A stretch of 55,061 nt of DNA, from positions 1 through 55,061 of the forward strand of contig JAJPIP010000020.1 in the NCBI GenBank assembly GCA_021324655.1, given 5' to 3'. Source of the stretch: Pseudomonadota bacterium (GTDB taxonomy: Bacteria > Chloroflexota > UBA5177). Position numbers and translations under genes: made by a program. Below the pieces are notes generated by a model. It had not been told where the DNA came from and searched no databases. It saw nothing but the letters and a program-made list of their open reading frames with translations. Shown piece after piece: positions 51,531-55,061 of this stretch. Every line of letters begins with the position of its first letter. Positions within the stretch are counted from its first letter, which is position 1.

Positions 51531-52570
51531 CCCTCGTACTCGGGATTCTCACCTTCTTCGTGGTGCTCACCGTTTTAGTGCTGGTGCATGAAGCGGGGCA
51601 CTTCACATTTGCCAAGCTCTTCGGTGTGCGCGTGGATGAGTTCGGCCTCGGCTTCCCGCCGCGCGTTGCGGGGAGGCGCGTCCGCGGGACACTCTATTCG
51701 CTAAATGCGATTCCGCTGGGCGGGTTCGTGAAGATGCGGGGTGAAAACGGGGAGGATACGGCGCCGGACAGCTTCGGTGCGAAACCGCCCTGGCAGCGCC
51801 TGGTGATTCTCGCCGCCGGCCCCATCATGAATGTCCTGCTGGCGGTTGCGGTCTTCTTTGTGATGTTCTCCGTGGGATATCCCAAAGGGCTCACCACCAT
51901 CACGGGCGTGGCCTCGGGCAGTCCCGCGCAACGCGCCGGTCTTATCGCCGGTGATCGCATCACGCGCGTCGACGGCCGCACGGTCGCTGATCGTGCCGCA
52001 CTCCAGGATGCGATTGCAGCCCGGTTGGGCCACGCGGTCACGCTCACCGTCGTCGACAGCGGCATCACCCGCATCGTCCGTGTCGTTCCCCGCGTCCATC
52101 CTCCGAACGGTCAAGGGGCGGTCGGGATCGTGATGGCGCGGACGGTCATCGTCCATGTCGGTCCCGGGACGGCGCTGCGTGAATCGGTGGGCCAGGTGGG
52201 CGGCATGGTTGCGTCGGTTCCGTCCCTATTGGCCAGCATCCCCGCGCACGGCGCTCAAAATGTCTCCGGCCCCATTGGGATTGCCAACGTGACAACCCAG
52301 GCGGTGGGGGCCAGCCGTCAGATTGGTCCCAGCCCGGTATTCTCTGTGCTGGCCATCTTGAGCACCAGCCTCGGCGTTCTCAATCTCCTGCCCATACCGG
52401 CGCTTGACGGCGGCCGGATCCTGTTCGTCCTCGTATCCTGGATCCGCCGCCGCAATCTAGACCCCGAGCTCGAGGGGCTCATCCATGCTGCGGGTATGGC
52501 CTTCCTGCTGGTCCTGATCGCCTTCATTTCCTACCAGGACATTGTCCGCTGGGTGAGTGGATCGTTCTAG
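51527..52570 (+). CDS. rseP: RseP-like site-2 (M50) membrane zinc metalloprotease with PDZ domain
   Basis: A 347-residue intramembrane protease. The zinc motif is V-H21-E-A-G-H25 in the first transmembrane helix, and the third ligand lies in NLLPIPALDGGRILF near the C-terminus. One PDZ domain (about residues 115-185) contains GLIAGDRITRVDGRTVADRAALQDAI. Members cleave anti-sigma factors or signal-peptide remnants; the substrate here is unknown. It starts with TTG, overlapping dxr by four bases. It ends the operon, convergent with the peptide transporter genes 16 bases on. Confidence 0.93.
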   Translation: MTLVLGILTFFVVLTVLVLVHEAGHFTFAKLFGVRVDEFGLGFPPRVAGRRVRGTLYSLNAIPLGGFVKMRGENGEDTAPDSFGAKPPWQRLVILAAGPIMNVLLAVAVFFVMFSVGYPKGLTTITGVASGSPAQRAGLIAGDRITRVDGRTVADRAALQDAIAARLGHAVTLTVVDSGITRIVRVVPRVHPPNGQGAVGIVMARTVIVHVGPGTALRESVGQVGGMVASVPSLLASIPAHGAQNVSGPIGIANVTTQAVGASRQIGPSPVFSVLAILSTSLGVLNLLPIPALDGGRILFVLVSWIRRRNLDPELEGLIHAAGMAFLLVLIAFISYQDIVRWVSGSF

Positions 52571-52585
52571 ACGCCGGCGACTGAC

Positions 52586-53512
52586 CTACCGGTATCTGAC
52601 CCGCGGATCGATCAGGGCGAAGCTCAGGTCCACCACGATGTTCGAGATCACGATCAGCAAGGCGGCGAACAACACAGTGCCCATGATGATCGGGATGTCG
52701 AGTTGGGTGATCGCATTGATAGCCTGCTGTCCGATACCCGGCAGGCCGAACACCGCTTCGATGATGAAGACGCCGCCCAGGAAGTAGCCCAGGTCGATGC
52801 CGATCTGGGTGACGATTGGGGTGATTGCATTCGGGATGACGTGGCGCAGCAGCACGACGGACTCCGACAGGCCCTTGGCGCGGGCCATGCGGATGTATGG
52901 CTGATCCAGCACGTCGAGGATCGTGGAGCGGAACGTCCGCGTGTACACCGCGGCGCCGCCGATGCCCAGCGTGAAGGCCGGCAAGATCAGGTAGCCAATG
53001 AACGGGCTTCCGTAGCCCCCGATGGGGAACCATCCCATTTTGAACGCCAGGTAGTAGAGAAGAACGAGCCCCAGCCAGAAGGGAGGAGCGGAGAGGCCAA
53101 GCAGGGCGAAGACCGTCGCGATGCGGTCGGCGATGGAGCCGCGCCGATAGGCGGCAATGATGCCGGTCGGCAAGCCCACCAGCAACTCGACGATCACACC
53201 GCCGATGGCGAGTTCAGCGGTCACCGGGAAGCGCGACCAGATGGCCGGGAGCACCGGCACGCCCTGCACGTACGAATAGCCAAAGTTTCCGTGGAGAACA
53301 CCACCAACGTAGCGGCTGTACTGGACCCAGAAGGGCTGATCCAGCCCCAACTGATGACGAATGCTGGCGACGGTGGCGGCCGATGCGCCGATGCCGGCGA
53401 TGCGCCGCGCCGGATCGCCCGGCATGAAGTACGTCAACGCGAAAGTGATGAGCGAAACGCCGAAGAGGACAACAACGGCCCAGAAGAGGCGGCGAAGCGT
53501 GTAGCGGACCAT
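52586..53512 (-). CDS. Peptide/nickel-type ABC transporter permease (DppB family)
   Basis: A 308-residue inner membrane protein with about six helices. It begins MVRYTLRRLFWAVVVLFGVSLITFALTYFMPGDPA, the DppB/OppB-type N-terminus. The cytoplasmic EAA-like loop is RTFRSTILDVLDQPYIRMARAKGLSESVVLLRHVIPNAI. It imports peptides or related compounds with the neighbouring binding protein, whose gene lies upstream on this strand with a 13-bp hairpin between them. The second permease and ATPases are not within 16 bases downstream, where rseP converges, so they must be elsewhere. Confidence 0.93.
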   Translation of the reverse strand: MVRYTLRRLFWAVVVLFGVSLITFALTYFMPGDPARRIAGIGASAATVASIRHQLGLDQPFWVQYSRYVGGVLHGNFGYSYVQGVPVLPAIWSRFPVTAELAIGGVIVELLVGLPTGIIAAYRRGSIADRIATVFALLGLSAPPFWLGLVLLYYLAFKMGWFPIGGYGSPFIGYLILPAFTLGIGGAAVYTRTFRSTILDVLDQPYIRMARAKGLSESVVLLRHVIPNAITPIVTQIGIDLGYFLGGVFIIEAVFGLPGIGQQAINAITQLDIPIIMGTVLFAALLIVISNIVVDLSFALIDPRVRYR

Positions 53513-53523
53513 AGTGGGGAATC

Positions 53524-53554
53524 GGGCAGCGCGTCCGGGAAGGACGCGCTGCCC
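53524..53554 (-). other. 13-bp perfect hairpin between binding protein and permease genes
   Basis: GGGCAGCGCGTCC (53524-53536), loop GGGAA, GGACGCGCTGCCC (53542-53554). It lies just after the binding-protein stop and 12 bases before the permease ATG, with no T-run. Such intercistronic hairpins usually protect the upstream mRNA so that the binding protein is made in excess. Confidence 0.65.
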
Positions 53555-53564
53555 CTACTATCTC

Positions 53565-55061
53565 CTAGCCCTTCCACATGTGCTGGAAGATCCACTCCTC
53601 CACGTTGTGGTAGAGGTAACCCTTCAGCGCCGTGGAGTGAATATCCCAGAAAACCGGGTTGTAAAGAGGGACGATCGGCGCGTCCTGCATGACCATCTTG
53701 TCCAGCCGCGGGTACAGGCGGAGCCGCTGGGCGCGGTTCTGCATAACCTTGAGCTGGTTTGCGTACCTGTCGACCTTCGGATCGCAATACCACGGCTCGT
53801 TGAAGGTGCCGGGCACCGCGGAGGCGCAGCTGAATATCGGCTCGAAGAAGTCATTGGGGTCGGGGAAGTCCTGGAACCAGGCTTCAAAAGTAATCGGAAC
53901 CTTGCGTTTCGTGCCGACCGCTGCGGTCAGCGTGTTTCCGTTGACGACTTTCAAGCTGGCGTGGACGCCGATGCCGGCGAGCTGCTGCACGATGTTCTGG
54001 GAAATGCGCGAGTCGTCACCGACGTTGTCCGTCCAGAAGGTCGTGCTGAAGCCGTGCGGGTAGCCGGCTTGCTTCAGCAGTTGGCGGGCTTTGGCCGGGT
54101 TGTAGGGGTACAGATTGAAACTCCCGTGGCCCGGCATGCTCGGAGGCAGGATGGTATTGGTGACCACGCCGCGCCCGTTGATCAGGCGGACGATGATGCT
54201 TTTGTTGATTGCATAATTGATGGCCCGCCGCACCAGGACGTTGGTAAACGGTTTCATCAGCGTGTTCATCGGGATGTAGTACGTGCCGACCTCGGTGTAG
54301 TGGAACATCAGCTTGCTCCACTTCGGGTCGTTCCGCACGCTGACAAAGTCGGCGGCGGGGATGCCGTCGCCGTCAAGGTCGGCCGAGCCGCGCTCAATGC
54401 GGAGCAGACCGGTGTCCTCGCTGATCCCGAAGTCGGCTTCGATCGTCTTTAGATGACCGGTTGCCGCCTTCCCACCCCAATAGTGCGGGTTCGGAACGAG
54501 GACCATTCGCTGGTTGATGATGTGCTCTTTCAGCATGTATCGCCCGGTCCCCATGACATGGCAGCAGTCATAGGAGCGGCCGTACTTCTGTACCACGGCT
54601 TGATCCACAACCGAGCCGAAGGGCATCGCCAGCACGTTCAGGAACGACGCGTCGGGGTTCAGGAGCTTGATGCGCAGGCCCCATTTTCCCAGGGTTTGGA
54701 TACCGGAGACGTGTTTGGCCTTGCCACTGGCATAGGCCGAGGCGCCCACGATCTCCGTCCAGAAACTCGCCGCGCCCGCCTGCGTCTTGGGGTTGATGAT
54801 GCGCTCAAACGAGTACTTCCAGTCGGCCGACGTCACGAGCTTGCCGTTCCAGAAGTGGATGTTCCGGCGCAACCTGAAGGTATACGTCTTCCCACCGTTG
54901 GTGACGGTCGGCATGGCAACCGCGCCGTCGGGAACGAACTGGTCGTCGTTCGTGGAGTCAGTCTTATAGTCGATCAGCCGGTCGAACATGGCGTACATGT
55001 ACGGCCAGCACTCCGTGTCGTAGCACTTGCCCGTGTCCAGGTGAGACAGGTCGTTTGTCCA
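53565..55061 (-). CDS. Family 5 peptide ABC transporter substrate-binding protein, N-terminus cut by window edge
   Basis: The C-terminal ~498 residues of a family 5 (OppA/DppA-like) solute-binding protein. The frame is open to the window end; the visible N-terminal part (WTNDLSHLDTGKCYDTECWPYMYAMFDRLI) precedes the ATG at 54998, so that ATG is internal. Typical parts include YTFRLRRNIHFWNGKLVTSADWKYSFERIINP, INYAINKSIIVRLINGRG and YPYNPAKARQLLKQAGYPHG. The pair of Cys in CYDTEC and a further pair in SCASAVPGTFNEPWYC is notable and may form disulphides. Signal peptide and start are outside the window. Confidence 0.93.
   Translation of the reverse strand, partial: WTNDLSHLDTGKCYDTECWPYMYAMFDRLIDYKTDSTNDDQFVPDGAVAMPTVTNGGKTYTFRLRRNIHFWNGKLVTSADWKYSFERIINPKTQAGAASFWTEIVGASAYASGKAKHVSGIQTLGKWGLRIKLLNPDASFLNVLAMPFGSVVDQAVVQKYGRSYDCCHVMGTGRYMLKEHIINQRMVLVPNPHYWGGKAATGHLKTIEADFGISEDTGLLRIERGSADLDGDGIPAADFVSVRNDPKWSKLMFHYTEVGTYYIPMNTLMKPFTNVLVRRAINYAINKSIIVRLINGRGVVTNTILPPSMPGHGSFNLYPYNPAKARQLLKQAGYPHGFSTTFWTDNVGDDSRISQNIVQQLAGIGVHASLKVVNGNTLTAAVGTKRKVPITFEAWFQDFPDPNDFFEPIFSCASAVPGTFNEPWYCDPKVDRYANQLKVMQNRAQRLRLYPRLDKMVMQDAPIVPLYNPVFWDIHSTALKGYLYHNVEEWIFQHMWKG

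Overview
This is a densely coding, high-GC bacterial chromosome segment (roughly 60-65% G+C by eye). I see no rRNA, tRNA, CRISPR array or transposase in it. No stretch longer than about 175 bases lacks a gene. The mix of genes suggests the Chloroflexota or a nearby candidate phylum, at moderate confidence: a long-form hibernation factor, an M16 peptidase pair beside FtsK, a DnaE2 mutagenesis cassette, ribosomal protein S2 with a long acidic tail, the MEP pathway gene dxr, and a family-5 binding protein with a Cys-rich start. Species cannot be read from the sequence. Both ends are cut inside genes (asnS on the left, a peptide-binding protein on the right).

Layout. 1-5.1 kb: asnS and dgt (+), then a glycosyltransferase and a PAP2 phosphatase (-), an orphan Phd/YefM-like antitoxin (+) and hpf (-). 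5.2-13.5 kb: a small unknown gene (-), a WYL regulator (+), and a minus-strand cluster read as dipeptide epimerase, 2-hydroxyacid dehydrogenase, inactive M16, active M16, FtsK. 13.5-18.4 kb: an apparent SOS mutasome operon with a LexA-type box over its promoter, encoding a Y-family protein without catalytic acids (ImuB-like), a 79-residue protein and DnaE2. 18.4-23.8 kb: BON protein, two Nudix enzymes, MnmG, GNAT, aldo/keto reductase. 23.8-33.1 kb: pyrB behind a terminator-containing leader, the MrfA/MrfB DNA repair pair, galU, glycerate kinase, acs and a VOC protein. 33.2-40.3 kb: ftsY-ffh, a secreted protein, mraZ away from its usual cluster, and mfd. 40.4-45.7 kb: topA-xerC-hslV-hslU and a small unknown gene. 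45.7-52.6 kb: rpsB-tsf-pyrH-frr-uppS-cdsA-dxr-rseP, a classic order. 52.6 kb to the end: a peptide ABC transporter operon on the minus strand.

How it fits together. Much of the window serves genome maintenance (dgt, imuB-like/dnaE2, mrfAB, mfd, topA, xerC, ftsK) and translation or protein export (asnS, mnmG, hpf, SRP, rpsB, tsf, frr). Genes within operons are tightly packed, with four-base NTGA overlaps that use ATG, GTG, TTG and apparently CTG starts.

The most unusual signals are regulatory. They are: (i) a perfect TAGAAC-N4-GTTCTA box inside a TTGACA-N17-TCTAAT promoter for the mutasome; (ii) a pyrB leader with an intrinsic terminator overlapped by a possible 20-codon leader peptide; (iii) the same order of -10 box, GC-rich hairpin and T-run ahead of ftsY, mfd and rpsB; (iv) strong hairpins without T-runs between rpsB and tsf and between the peptide-binding protein and its permease; and (v) -10 boxes so close to start codons that leaderless mRNAs are likely.
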